Shown piece by piece: positions 1-8,161 of a stretch of 14,089 nucleotides of DNA. The position numbers were made by a program, and so were the translations under genes. The notes below the pieces were generated by a model. That model did not search any database and had not been told where the DNA came from. It saw only the letters and a program-made list of their open reading frames with translations. The DNA comes from Candidatus Cloacimonadota bacterium (GTDB lineage Bacteria > Cloacimonadota > Cloacimonadia > Cloacimonadales > JAJBBL01): assembly GCA_020532365.1 (NCBI GenBank), contig JAJBBL010000062.1:1-14089 (forward strand), read 5' to 3'. The first letter of the stretch is position 1, and each line of letters begins with the position of its first letter.

Positions 1-1
1 C

Positions 2-820
2 AACGGCTTTGCTACTATGACTGATATCGTCGTGAAACCGGTCACTACCTTTGCAGAAAACGGCTTTGCAATACCAAAAAGAGAGGAAATTGAAAAAGCT
101 ATCACCTCAAAAACTAAGGCTATTATGCTCTGTAACCCAGGTAACCCAACCGGTACCGTTTACACTAAAGATGAATTAGCCGAGATTGTCGACCTTGCAA
201 AGAAACACGACCTCTTTGTCATTGCTGATGAAGTTTACCGTGAATTCGTCTACGACGGCCTTAAACACACCAGTATCTTAGACTTTAAAGATGCTGCAGA
301 GAGAACTATCGTCGTCGATAGCGTTTCCAAACGTTACAGTGCTTGCGGCGCAAGAATTGGCTGTATCGTATCCCGTAACAAGGACTTAATGGCAGCAGTA
401 CTCAAGTTTGCACAAGCTCGACTCTGCCCACCTACAGTTGACCAGTTAGCCGCTAACGCTTGCTTCCAGCTTGGTGATGACTATTTCCAACAGGTTAACC
501 AAGAATACCGTGAGAGACGTGATCTTGTTTACGCCGAATTACAAAAGAATCCTGATATAGTCTGTACCAAACCGGGTGGCGCTTTCTATCTCCTCCCCAA
601 GTTCCCTATCAAAGACGCTGAAAAATTCATCATCTGGCTCCTTACCGAGTTTGATCTTGATGGTGAGACCGTTATGGGCGCTCCAGGAGAGGGCTTCTAC
701 GCCACACCAGGTATCGGAAAAGATGAGATAAGACTGGCTTACGTCCTGAATAAAGAGGCTCTTAAAAAAGCGATGCATATCCTCTTAACAGGCTTGGAAA
801 AATATCGTAGCATAGAATAA
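2..820 (+). CDS. PLP-dependent class I/II aminotransferase, 5' end cut off by window
   Basis: The reading frame is open from the left edge, so the ATG at 17 is an internal methionine and not the start. About 272 codons are visible against roughly 390-400 in the family, so about 120 N-terminal residues lie outside the window. Fold-type I aminotransferase motifs appear in order: NPGNPTG (bases about 134-154), IADEVYREF with the aspartate that pairs with the PLP ring nitrogen, SVSKRYSACGARIG with the Schiff-base lysine at bases 329-331, PGGAFYLLP, and a C-terminal DEIRLAYV whose arginine should bind the substrate carboxylate. The SVSKRYSACGARIG form resembles the aspartate aminotransferase-like enzymes of Bacteroidetes and relatives (from memory), but the true amino donor cannot be read from sequence. 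It is the first visible gene of a plus-strand operon, and ligA starts 27 bases after its stop. The class is certain; the substrate is not. Confidence 0.93.
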   Translation, partial: NGFATMTDIVVKPVTTFAENGFAIPKREEIEKAITSKTKAIMLCNPGNPTGTVYTKDELAEIVDLAKKHDLFVIADEVYREFVYDGLKHTSILDFKDAAERTIVVDSVSKRYSACGARIGCIVSRNKDLMAAVLKFAQARLCPPTVDQLAANACFQLGDDYFQQVNQEYRERRDLVYAELQKNPDIVCTKPGGAFYLLPKFPIKDAEKFIIWLLTEFDLDGETVMGAPGEGFYATPGIGKDEIRLAYVLNKEALKKAMHILLTGLEKYRSIE

Positions 821-847
821 AACAATAAGCTTAAAGCATGGCTCTGT

Positions 848-2860
848 ATGACAATAAGAGAAGTTGAACAAGAGATAAAAAAGCTCCGAAAACAGTTAGA
901 AGAGTATAATCAGCTCTACTTTCTTTTCAACGAGCCAAAGGTAAGTGATACTGAGTATGACCTGCTGCTGAAAAGGCTTGCAGAGCTCGAAAACACCTAC
1001 CCTCAGTTCAAAATAGACTCTACCCCAACAGAGTCGATCGGAAGTGACCTCACTCCCGGTGCTAAAGTAATTAAGCATAAAGAAAGAATGTATAGCTTGG
1101 AGAACGCATATTCCTTAGAGGAAGTGCGTTCTTCCTTGTTTAGAATAGCGCGGTTACTCGAAATTGAGTCTGCCGAACTACCTATTTACTTAGAACTAAA
1201 AATCGACGGATTTAGTATCAACCTCTTCTACGATAAAGGAACGCTCCAATACGCTACTACACGTGGTGACGGCTTTGAAGGGGAGGACGTTACAGAAAAC
1301 ATTAAACAAATTAAGTCGATACCGACCACTATCCCCCATCAAGCACCGATAGAGATTAGGGGTGAAATATTCCTCCCGATAAGTGAGTTTTTGAGGATAA
1401 ATGAGGAGCGTGCTGCTAAAGGGGAAAAGAGCTTTGCTAATCCACGTAATGCAGCAGCTGGAACGATCAAGGTCAAAAACTCGCAAATAGTGGCAGAACG
1501 TAACTTGGATGGTTTTTTTTATTCGATCGGATACGCTGAAGAGAGACCCTTTAAGTCGCAACAAGAGATTAGCGAATTTTTAACCAAGTCTGGGTTTAAA
1601 ACTAACCTCTATAATAAATTAGCCAATTCCTTTGAAGAAATAGAACACTTTTGTAATGAATGGGAAGATAAACGTTCCACACTCGAATATGAGATCGACG
1701 GTATAGTCCTCAAAGTCAATGACTTAGCCGATCAAGATAGACTCGGCTTTACCGATAAAAGCCCCCGCTGGGCTATTGCATACAAATTCAAAGCTGAAGA
1801 GAAAAGCACTAACCTCCTCTCTGTTGAATTTAGCGTCGGCAGAACCGGAGCTGTCACACCTGTGGCTATCTTAGAACCTGTTTATATTGCGGGTACCACT
1901 GTATCCCGTTCTACGTTGCATAATGAAGACGAAATTGATAGGCTCGACCTTCACCATAACGATAGAGTAGTCATCGTTAAATCTGGAGATATTATCCCTA
2001 AAATACTCAGAACTTTGCCTGAGTTTAGATCGCCCGAAGCTGAAAAAGTCGTCTTCCCTAACCATTGCCCCGTTTGTCAAACACCGCTCAGCAAAGAAGA
2101 GGACGGAGTTATCCAATACTGTAATAACATTAACTGCCCCGCCCAAATTCAAAAAAGAATCGAACACTTTGCCTCAAGAAAAGCAATGGATATTGAAGGG
2201 CTTGGTGAAGCACTTATCGCCAAACTCTTAGAATACAATATTATCGAAAAAATAGAAGACCTATACAACCTCGACTACGACAAAATACAAGAGCTGGAAA
2301 ATCAAGGCGAGAAATCAATTGCAAACTTGAAATCGGCAATTGAAAAGTCTAAAGAACGTGCCTGGGATCGAATCCTTTACGCCTTAGGCATCCGCTTTGT
2401 CGGCGACAAGACAGCCAAGAGTATTGCTGAACACTACCCCACTTATGAGCTGATTAAAACCGCTACTATAGAGGATTTGCTGGAAATAGAAGATGTGGGC
2501 GAACGGATTGCTGAATCGGTCTACTCCTTTTTCCAAAATGAAGAGAGTATCCATACCTTAGAGGCACTCAAAGATAAAGGGTTAAAGCTCGAATATGAAT
2601 CAGGAGTGAAATCAGACCTGCTTAAAGGGTTTAGCTTTCTATTAACCGGCACTTTAGCCAATTATACCCGCACTGAAGCTCAACAGCTCATTGAAGAAAA
2701 AGGGGGGCGAGTAACCTCCTCTGTGAGTAAAAAGTTAAATTACCTGATAGTTGGTGAGAATCCTGGCTCTAAATATGATAAAGCTAAAACCATAGATAGC
2801 ATAAAAATAATCGACGAAACTGAATTTGCTAAACTCCTTGAAGAGGGTGTAGAGGCTTAA
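848..2860 (+). CDS. ligA: NAD-dependent DNA ligase LigA
   Basis: This enzyme seals nicks in replication and repair, using NAD+ to adenylate its active-site lysine. The 670 residues match the usual bacterial length, and all domains are present. The NMN-binding domain Ia lies at about 1-70, with Y24, D34, Y37 and D38 conserved; the position that is His23 in E. coli appears to be Phe25. In the adenylation domain the nucleophile is K118 of KIDG, followed by EIDGIVLK (282-289) and AYKFKA (311-316). An OB fold lies at about 320-400. A four-cysteine zinc finger uses C407, C410, C425 and C430. Helix-hairpin-helix repeats span about 445-560 and a BRCT domain about 591-665. The ATG at 848 is preferred because the nearby ATG at 838 is in another frame. 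No strong Shine-Dalgarno sequence precedes it, so translation may depend on coupling to the upstream gene 27 bases away. Confidence 0.98.
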   Translation: MTIREVEQEIKKLRKQLEEYNQLYFLFNEPKVSDTEYDLLLKRLAELENTYPQFKIDSTPTESIGSDLTPGAKVIKHKERMYSLENAYSLEEVRSSLFRIARLLEIESAELPIYLELKIDGFSINLFYDKGTLQYATTRGDGFEGEDVTENIKQIKSIPTTIPHQAPIEIRGEIFLPISEFLRINEERAAKGEKSFANPRNAAAGTIKVKNSQIVAERNLDGFFYSIGYAEERPFKSQQEISEFLTKSGFKTNLYNKLANSFEEIEHFCNEWEDKRSTLEYEIDGIVLKVNDLADQDRLGFTDKSPRWAIAYKFKAEEKSTNLLSVEFSVGRTGAVTPVAILEPVYIAGTTVSRSTLHNEDEIDRLDLHHNDRVVIVKSGDIIPKILRTLPEFRSPEAEKVVFPNHCPVCQTPLSKEEDGVIQYCNNINCPAQIQKRIEHFASRKAMDIEGLGEALIAKLLEYNIIEKIEDLYNLDYDKIQELENQGEKSIANLKSAIEKSKERAWDRILYALGIRFVGDKTAKSIAEHYPTYELIKTATIEDLLEIEDVGERIAESVYSFFQNEESIHTLEALKDKGLKLEYESGVKSDLLKGFSFLLTGTLANYTRTEAQQLIEEKGGRVTSSVSKKLNYLIVGENPGSKYDKAKTIDSIKIIDETEFAKLLEEGVEA

Positions 2861-2867
2861 CTTTCCA

Positions 2868-4184
2868 ATGAAAATCTTAGAAAGATATATCCTAAAAGAG
2901 AATATAAAGCCATTTTTAATCTCCTTTATGATAGTGACCTTTGTCTTTTTATTGGATAAGCTAATCGATCTACTGAACTTAATCGTCGAAAAGCGACTGG
3001 AGATACCGGCTATCATCTCTGTGTTTAGCTTAAGCTTACCCTTTATGCTCGCTTTATCAGTCCCTATGTCGGTCTTAGTGGCTACTATTATGGCGTTTGG
3101 TCGACTCTCCGTTGACAACGAGCTTGTAGCCTTTAAGTCTTGTGGGATAAACATTTACACTTTGATGCGCTCAACGGTAATCGCGGCTCTATTACTCTCT
3201 GTTTTTATGGTCTATTTCAACAATGCTATCCTACCAGATACCAATCACAAACTCAAGAACCTTTTAATCAGAATCCAGTATCGACGCCCTGTAACTAACA
3301 TTAAACCGGGTGTATTTACCAACGTAAAGAATTATACTATATACGTTTCGGATATTCAAGATGATGAACTGCAAGGGGTTGTTATCTACAATAAAGAGAC
3401 GTCAAGCTTCCCACAAACTATCACAGCCGATCGAGGAACTATTGAGCTCTCAGACGGTGGTAATAGTTTCAAAGCTACGCTCTTTGATGGGCAGCTACAC
3501 AAAAGAGACGATCGAGATGTTAGCCTCTATACGATACAACAGTTTGAACGGCTCGTCATTCACCTACCCGACTTAGGATACCAGCTTAATATTGAAGACT
3601 CGGAGTTTAGAAGTGATCGAGAGATGTCCTCCAAACAGATGGGTGAGGCTATCAAAGATAAAGAGTTGGAAATAGCCGGAATTAACGAACAGATTCAAAC
3701 CCTTAATGAGCGTAACGCCACGCTGCTCAATCATTCCGATGGTGAGGAGCAAACAGTAGATTACAAAAAGAATGCCAATCTACTTGAAATGCATCAGAAT
3801 AAGATTGGCGATCTGGAAGGACAGATCAGAGAGCTTCAGGTAGAAATACATAAAAAATATGCTATCGCTTTTGCCTGTTTAGTGTTTGTCTTCATTGGCA
3901 TACCGATCGGAATGATGATCAAGAGTAGTGGAGTAGGTGTCGCTTTCACCACCAGTGCTCTCATATTTGTATTCTATTACGCTTGTCTTGTTGGAGGGGA
4001 ACAATTAGGTGATAAAGGTATAATATCCCCTTGGCTTTCGATGTGGGCGCCTAATATTCTTTTTGCCTCTATCGGTTTATGGCTCGTAATCTCCTCAACT
4101 TCCGATATGAAGACGCTTAGCTTGGATAGATGGAAAGAAAAGCTGAGTAAAATTGCCGATAAAGTTATGCTTAAAAGAGACTAA
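2868..4184 (+). CDS. lptF: LptF/LptG-family LPS export permease with coiled-coil insert (LptF-like)
   Basis: This is a YjgP/YjgQ-family inner-membrane subunit of the LptB2FG transporter, which extracts lipopolysaccharide and passes it to the periplasmic bridge. Hydrophobic segments at about 16-38, 55-77, 100-122, 330-350, 355-375 and 392-412 give the usual 3+3 membrane helices around a periplasmic beta domain (about 130-245). It starts MKILERYILKENIKPF, closely like the next gene. At 438 residues it is about 70 longer than typical proteobacterial LptF. The excess is a charged, Glu/Lys/Gln-rich, probably coiled-coil stretch at about 253-328, just before the fourth membrane helix. The start lies 7 bases after ligA, with only a distant GAGG upstream. 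Calling it LptF and its neighbour LptG rests on gene order and on the neighbour's C-terminal motif; the family assignment is firm. Confidence 0.92.
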   Translation: MKILERYILKENIKPFLISFMIVTFVFLLDKLIDLLNLIVEKRLEIPAIISVFSLSLPFMLALSVPMSVLVATIMAFGRLSVDNELVAFKSCGINIYTLMRSTVIAALLLSVFMVYFNNAILPDTNHKLKNLLIRIQYRRPVTNIKPGVFTNVKNYTIYVSDIQDDELQGVVIYNKETSSFPQTITADRGTIELSDGGNSFKATLFDGQLHKRDDRDVSLYTIQQFERLVIHLPDLGYQLNIEDSEFRSDREMSSKQMGEAIKDKELEIAGINEQIQTLNERNATLLNHSDGEEQTVDYKKNANLLEMHQNKIGDLEGQIRELQVEIHKKYAIAFACLVFVFIGIPIGMMIKSSGVGVAFTTSALIFVFYYACLVGGEQLGDKGIISPWLSMWAPNILFASIGLWLVISSTSDMKTLSLDRWKEKLSKIADKVMLKRD

Positions 4185-4185
4185 G

Positions 4186-5274
4186 ATGAAAATACTCGAC
4201 CGCTATATCATCAGCCAATATATAAAAACTTTCCTTGCAATTAGCATCTCTCTCGCCTTTGTTTTTATCGTGATCGATGTCTTTGATAGAATACCTCGAC
4301 TACTCAGAACTACTTCAGACTTCATTGTTATAGCTAAATACTTCTTGCTCAGAATCCCCTATCTGTTTGTTCTCACCTCACCTGTGACTGTTCTCTTATC
4401 CGGCCTATTCTTGATGAATACGCTCTCTAAATATAATGAGTCAATAGCCATCCGAGCTTCAGGGATTAGTATCCTTAGATTGGTAACCCCCCTCTTTATT
4501 ATTGGCTTGCTCTACAGTGGCTTTATTATGTTTTTCGGTGATTATGTGCTCCCGAAAACAGAGGATTATCGTGAATATGTCTTCCGGGTACAGATAAGAG
4601 GACAGGAACGTGAAGACGAAAAAATGCGCTCTAATATCCAGTATCGGGGTAAAGACTATACACTCTACAATATCGGATTCTTTGATGGATTTAGAAACAC
4701 CTTGAGACTTATCGATGTTACAACTGTTGATCCACATACTAATCAGATAACTCGTAAACTTACCGCTACTAATGCCGAATGGGAAGATGAAAAATGGGTC
4801 TTTTATAACGGGGTGATCCGTACCTTTGAGCAAGGAATGTTAGCCAAGACAGACTATCATAATGCCGTCTCACTTGATGACATAGACGTCACCCCTGAAG
4901 ACTTTATTAAGAGCGCCAAAAGCCCCTTCTCTATGAACTATATGGAGCTTAAGGAGTATATTGCCAGACTTAATCGCGTCGGTGAAAAGTTTAATAATGA
5001 GTTGGTTGACCTACATCTAAAAATATCCTTCCCACTGGCTAACTTTATTATCCTTCTATTCTGTGTGCCGCTCGCTTCAGTGTCGATGAGAAGCCGTTAC
5101 AGAGGTGTAATCTTTATCGCAGGGGTGATCATTTGCTTCCTTTATTTGACCGTGCTAAGAGTGTGCCAAAGTCTTGGCTATAATGAAGCTATCTCGCCAC
5201 TGATGGCTGCCTGGTTACCTAACGTGATCTTTGGAGTCATCGGAGCTATCTTTGTGTTAAGAGCAGAGGTCTAA
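4186..5274 (+). CDS. lptG: LptF/LptG-family LPS export permease (LptG-like)
   Basis: This is the second permease half of the LPS transporter and should form a heterodimer with the preceding LptF-like protein on the LptB ATPase, which is not in this window. The 362 residues match normal LptG length. Membrane helices lie at about 14-32, 52-78, 97-117, 280-297, 306-325 and 340-359, with a periplasmic beta domain at about 125-245. The C-terminal ISPLMAAWLPN, then IFVLR, is typical of LptG. The ATG at 4186 is chosen because it gives MKILDRYIISQY, which parallels the MKILERYIL start of lptF, and because it lies one base after the lptF stop, a translational-coupling arrangement. A TTG at 4153 would add 11 unconserved residues inside lptF and was rejected. 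The TAA stop (5272-5274) shares bases with the stop of the convergent gene. No terminator is visible before that gene. Confidence 0.93.
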   Translation: MKILDRYIISQYIKTFLAISISLAFVFIVIDVFDRIPRLLRTTSDFIVIAKYFLLRIPYLFVLTSPVTVLLSGLFLMNTLSKYNESIAIRASGISILRLVTPLFIIGLLYSGFIMFFGDYVLPKTEDYREYVFRVQIRGQEREDEKMRSNIQYRGKDYTLYNIGFFDGFRNTLRLIDVTTVDPHTNQITRKLTATNAEWEDEKWVFYNGVIRTFEQGMLAKTDYHNAVSLDDIDVTPEDFIKSAKSPFSMNYMELKEYIARLNRVGEKFNNELVDLHLKISFPLANFIILLFCVPLASVSMRSRYRGVIFIAGVIICFLYLTVLRVCQSLGYNEAISPLMAAWLPNVIFGVIGAIFVLRAEV

Positions 5275-7235
5275 ACAGGATAGTCATCCAGAAACACCCT
5301 TAACCAGATCTCTATAGAGATTACCTTCCAGAGATAAAAACCGTGGGAACGCCTCCCTGCCAAATATTCTTTATAAATTTTATCGATCCGCTTTAGGTTG
5401 AAAAGATCCCTGTTCTTAAAAGAGCTACTTTGTAAAATACCCTGCATAAAACCACCCATTTCGTTCTTCAACCAGTAAGCTTCAGCAGGTGAAGCAAAGT
5501 TGACTTTGTCTTTCCTGTTGAGTACCACTTCAGGTACTAACTCTTGCATCGCATCTCGGTGTATTCTCTTACTGATGCCACCTTTGATTTTGTACTCGGC
5601 TGGTAGCGAAAAGAGAAACTCCACTAACTTGTGGTCGAGAAATGGTGTCCTGCTCTCGATCGAAAACGCCATAGAGTTGCGATCTACATAATGTAGTAGC
5701 GTCTGCAGGTAAATTGTCATCACTAAGTTGTAGAGAAAAGAAGAGAGCTTGCTGACCGGTAAGTCGTTTACCTCTCCTATCAGCTCATCCTCTTTGAAGT
5801 CCTTCAATAAAAGATTGGGAAGGTTGTGTTTAACCTCTTTTTTATACCTGTACGATTCACTAAACATATATACTAACATCGTCTTAACTATCTTCTCAGG
5901 TACGCTTTTCGATCCTTTAGAGGTTAAATATTGGCTAAATTCTTTAACAAAAGTACGCCCCCTTTTTTGGTTCAGTAGATCTGCATAATACCGATAAAAA
6001 GAGTGAGCATAGCCGATATTGATCTCATCACTACCCTGCCCATCCAGAATAACGCCTACCCCATTTTCTGAGGCTAATTTCATTACATAGTATTGAGTTA
6101 GTGGACTGGATCCAATTATTGGGTAGTCCTGCAGATAGGTCACTTTATAGAAGTCTCTGATAAAGTCTTCTGGCTTTGGAGAGATGAAATAAGGATCGAT
6201 CTTTATAGACTCGCCTAATTTATCTATCCAAGCCCTCTCATCAAAGCCGGGGCTGTTGTCATAATAGGCGGTAAAAGTCCTGATCGGCTTAGAAGTAATC
6301 TGGTATGCTTGAGCCACTATCGCTGAAGAATCTAAGCCGCCACTTAAGCTACAACCTACATTTATGCTGTCAGAAACATATAGCTCAATACTCTCCCTAA
6401 ATCGCTCCCTGTACTCAGTGGAGGCATCGCTAAAACTAAGACTCGACGTCTCAAACTGGTCCTTTGGCAAATCATAATATCTCTCAACCCTTAACCCACT
6501 ACTACTCAATATCATAAAGTGAGAGTGAGGCAAAACCTTTGCCTTCTGAAAGAGAGTCTCATCTCCGTAAAATAGAAAAGAACCCATTTTCAGTAAACGA
6601 TAAAGCATCTTTTCATTGAGCTGCCTGTCGGTCAAAAACCTGTGAACCTGCTTAAGCTCAGAGCCGAAAAGAAACGTCCCCGACTCATAGCTGTAATAAA
6701 AAGGTTTTACTCCAAATCGATCCCTCGAACAGAATAAAAGCTTTTTACTACTATCCCATAGAGCAAAAGACCAGATACCTCTAAATCGGTTCTGACACTC
6801 AAAACCCCACTCAGTATAAGCGTTGATCACTACCTCTGCATCACTGGATGAGTTAGACTCATATCCTTGTGAAGCCAGCTCACGAGCTAACTCCTCTCTA
6901 TTGTATAGATTACCGTCGAAAACTATGTAATAAGTGCCTGTCAAATCGTATATAGGTTGGCGATTTAGACGTGACTCCGGAGTAGTGTTACCACCCCTAT
7001 ATGCAAACCCTAAGTTACCCTTTATGTCTGCATTAAATAACGGGTTCAACTCTTTTTTAAGCTCTGATCCAGAACCTTCATCTAAAAAAGCTCTCTGCTT
7101 ACCCGTCTCTGTGTTTAAAAGTAAATAGCCCTCATAAGCTGGACCTCTATGCTTAACCAGTTGACCTAACTCCGTTAAAACATCTATGTCGACCGGCTTC
7201 CCTTGCCAATTAAGAATACCACCAATACCGCCCAT
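5271..7235 (-). CDS. asnB: Asparagine synthase-family protein lacking the N-terminal catalytic Cys
   Basis: The architecture is that of glutamine-dependent asparagine synthetase: an N-terminal Ntn glutaminase-like domain (about 1-210) and a C-terminal ATP-pyrophosphatase domain (about 225-640). The synthetase half looks intact: SGGLDSS PP-loop at 298-304, DGQGSDE at 398-404, and DRNSMAFSIESRTPFLDH at 518-535. The N-terminus reads MGGIGGI, so the cysteine nucleophile normally at position 2 is glycine (GGC codon). Other glutaminase positions have also drifted: RGPA (31-34) where RGPD is usual, and FDGNLYN (106-112) where FNGEIYN is usual. The protein may therefore use free ammonia, or another amine donor or acceptor as other members of this superfamily do. 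At 654 residues it is slightly longer than many AsnB proteins. The start lies 15 bases after the rsmI stop, with a weak GTGGGG ribosome site, so the two are probably co-transcribed. Family certain; reaction uncertain. Confidence 0.88.
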   Translation of the reverse strand: MGGIGGILNWQGKPVDIDVLTELGQLVKHRGPAYEGYLLLNTETGKQRAFLDEGSGSELKKELNPLFNADIKGNLGFAYRGGNTTPESRLNRQPIYDLTGTYYIVFDGNLYNREELARELASQGYESNSSSDAEVVINAYTEWGFECQNRFRGIWSFALWDSSKKLLFCSRDRFGVKPFYYSYESGTFLFGSELKQVHRFLTDRQLNEKMLYRLLKMGSFLFYGDETLFQKAKVLPHSHFMILSSSGLRVERYYDLPKDQFETSSLSFSDASTEYRERFRESIELYVSDSINVGCSLSGGLDSSAIVAQAYQITSKPIRTFTAYYDNSPGFDERAWIDKLGESIKIDPYFISPKPEDFIRDFYKVTYLQDYPIIGSSPLTQYYVMKLASENGVGVILDGQGSDEINIGYAHSFYRYYADLLNQKRGRTFVKEFSQYLTSKGSKSVPEKIVKTMLVYMFSESYRYKKEVKHNLPNLLLKDFKEDELIGEVNDLPVSKLSSFLYNLVMTIYLQTLLHYVDRNSMAFSIESRTPFLDHKLVEFLFSLPAEYKIKGGISKRIHRDAMQELVPEVVLNRKDKVNFASPAEAYWLKNEMGGFMQGILQSSSFKNRDLFNLKRIDKIYKEYLAGRRSHGFYLWKVISIEIWLRVFLDDYPV

Positions 7236-7250
7236 TAAACTTTACCCCAC

Positions 7251-8090
7251 TTACGACGTTACTTCTAAAACTAACTTGTAAACCCTGTTTTTAGGGAGGT
7301 TTAACTCACTACATACTTTTGCTAAAACTGAACTCTTACTCTCCCCCTCTTCAAGATAGCTCTTAATCAACTCTACCACCTGCTCGTCCGATACCTCTAC
7401 CCCCTTAAAACCATCACAAATAATGACAAATTCGCCTTTAGTCGTGATTATATCGCGATGCTCTAAGAAATAGAGTAGCTCACCCCTGTAATACGACTCG
7501 AATTTCTTACTTATCTCACGGGCTATTGCTACTTTTCTGTTACCTAAATGCTTGTAAAGTGTCTCCAAAAAGGTGTAAATACGATGAGGAGCTTCGTAAA
7601 AAATCAAAGTCTCTGGACTCTCCTCTATGCGAGAAAACAGCTCCTTTTGTCTACTACTCTTTGCAGGTAGAAAACCAATAAACGTAAACCTTTCCGTGGA
7701 TAACCCTGAGGATACTAAAGCGGGCAAAAAGGCTGTAGCACCTGGCAGCGTTGATACCTCTATTCCGCTGTTGATAGCCTCACTGATTATTATAGAAGCG
7801 GGATCTGAAATACCCGGTGTGCCTGCATCTGTTATAATCGCGACATCCTCACCACGCCTCAATTTGCCGAGAATCATATTAACCCGAGATTTCTCGTTAA
7901 ACTTGTGATAGCTCACAGTTGGCGTCTCTATCTCATAATGCTTCAATAGATAAGCCGAATCTCTCGTGTCTTCTGCACCTATTAAAGAGACCGATTTTAA
8001 TACCTCAACAGCCCTGAATGTCATATCAGACAAATTCCCGATAGGGGTAGGTACTATATACAATATGCCTGGCTTGATTCTGACCTCCAC
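7251..8090 (-). CDS. rsmI: 16S rRNA (cytidine1402-2'-O)-methyltransferase RsmI
   Basis: RsmI uses S-adenosylmethionine to methylate the 2'-OH of C1402 in the 16S rRNA decoding centre. The 279 residues match the family (about 280-290), and its diagnostic motifs are present in order: VPTPIGNL (13-20), AEDTRDS (39-45), SYHKFNE (60-66), TDAGTPGISDP (87-97), PGATAFLPAL (116-125), FIGFLP (137-142), YEAPHR (165-170), REISKKFE (191-198) and KGEFV (218-222). The GTG at 8090 is the only standard start that leaves a normal N-terminus, but it has no ribosome site upstream. The nearest GGAGG (8084-8088) lies inside the predicted frame, five bases before an ATC codon at 8078. The gene starts about 10 bases after the T-tract of the kbl terminator and runs into the asparagine-synthase gene. 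Confidence 0.95.
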   Translation of the reverse strand: MEVRIKPGILYIVPTPIGNLSDMTFRAVEVLKSVSLIGAEDTRDSAYLLKHYEIETPTVSYHKFNEKSRVNMILGKLRRGEDVAIITDAGTPGISDPASIIISEAINSGIEVSTLPGATAFLPALVSSGLSTERFTFIGFLPAKSSRQKELFSRIEESPETLIFYEAPHRIYTFLETLYKHLGNRKVAIAREISKKFESYYRGELLYFLEHRDIITTKGEFVIICDGFKGVEVSDEQVVELIKSYLEEGESKSSVLAKVCSELNLPKNRVYKLVLEVTS

Positions 8091-8100
8091 TTTAGAAATG

Positions 8101-8140
8101 AAAAAGAGAGATAACCCTCACTGAAGCGGTTATCTCTCTT
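8101..8140 (-). terminator. Intrinsic terminator after kbl
   Basis: A perfect 13-bp inverted repeat (8104-8116 with 8128-8140) encloses an 11-base loop. Read on the minus strand, the stem ends in CTCTCTT and continues into a run of T (8105-8101). It begins 21 bases after the kbl stop and ends just before rsmI. The 5-T tract is short, so some read-through into rsmI is plausible. Confidence 0.82.
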
Positions 8141-8161
8141 ATATCTAAACCTCTAAATCAG

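Noticed and set aside
838..840. ATG upstream of ligA as an alternative start
   Set aside because: It is out of frame with ligA by one base and leads nowhere useful.
2735..3154. Minus-strand open frame of 139 codons opposite the ligA-lptF junction
   Set aside because: It is antisense to two well-supported genes; the hydrophobic look comes from the complement of lptF membrane-helix codons.
4153..4185. Upstream TTG start for lptG
   Set aside because: It would lie inside lptF and add 11 residues without similarity to the paralog; the ATG at 4186 restores the shared MKIL-RYI start.
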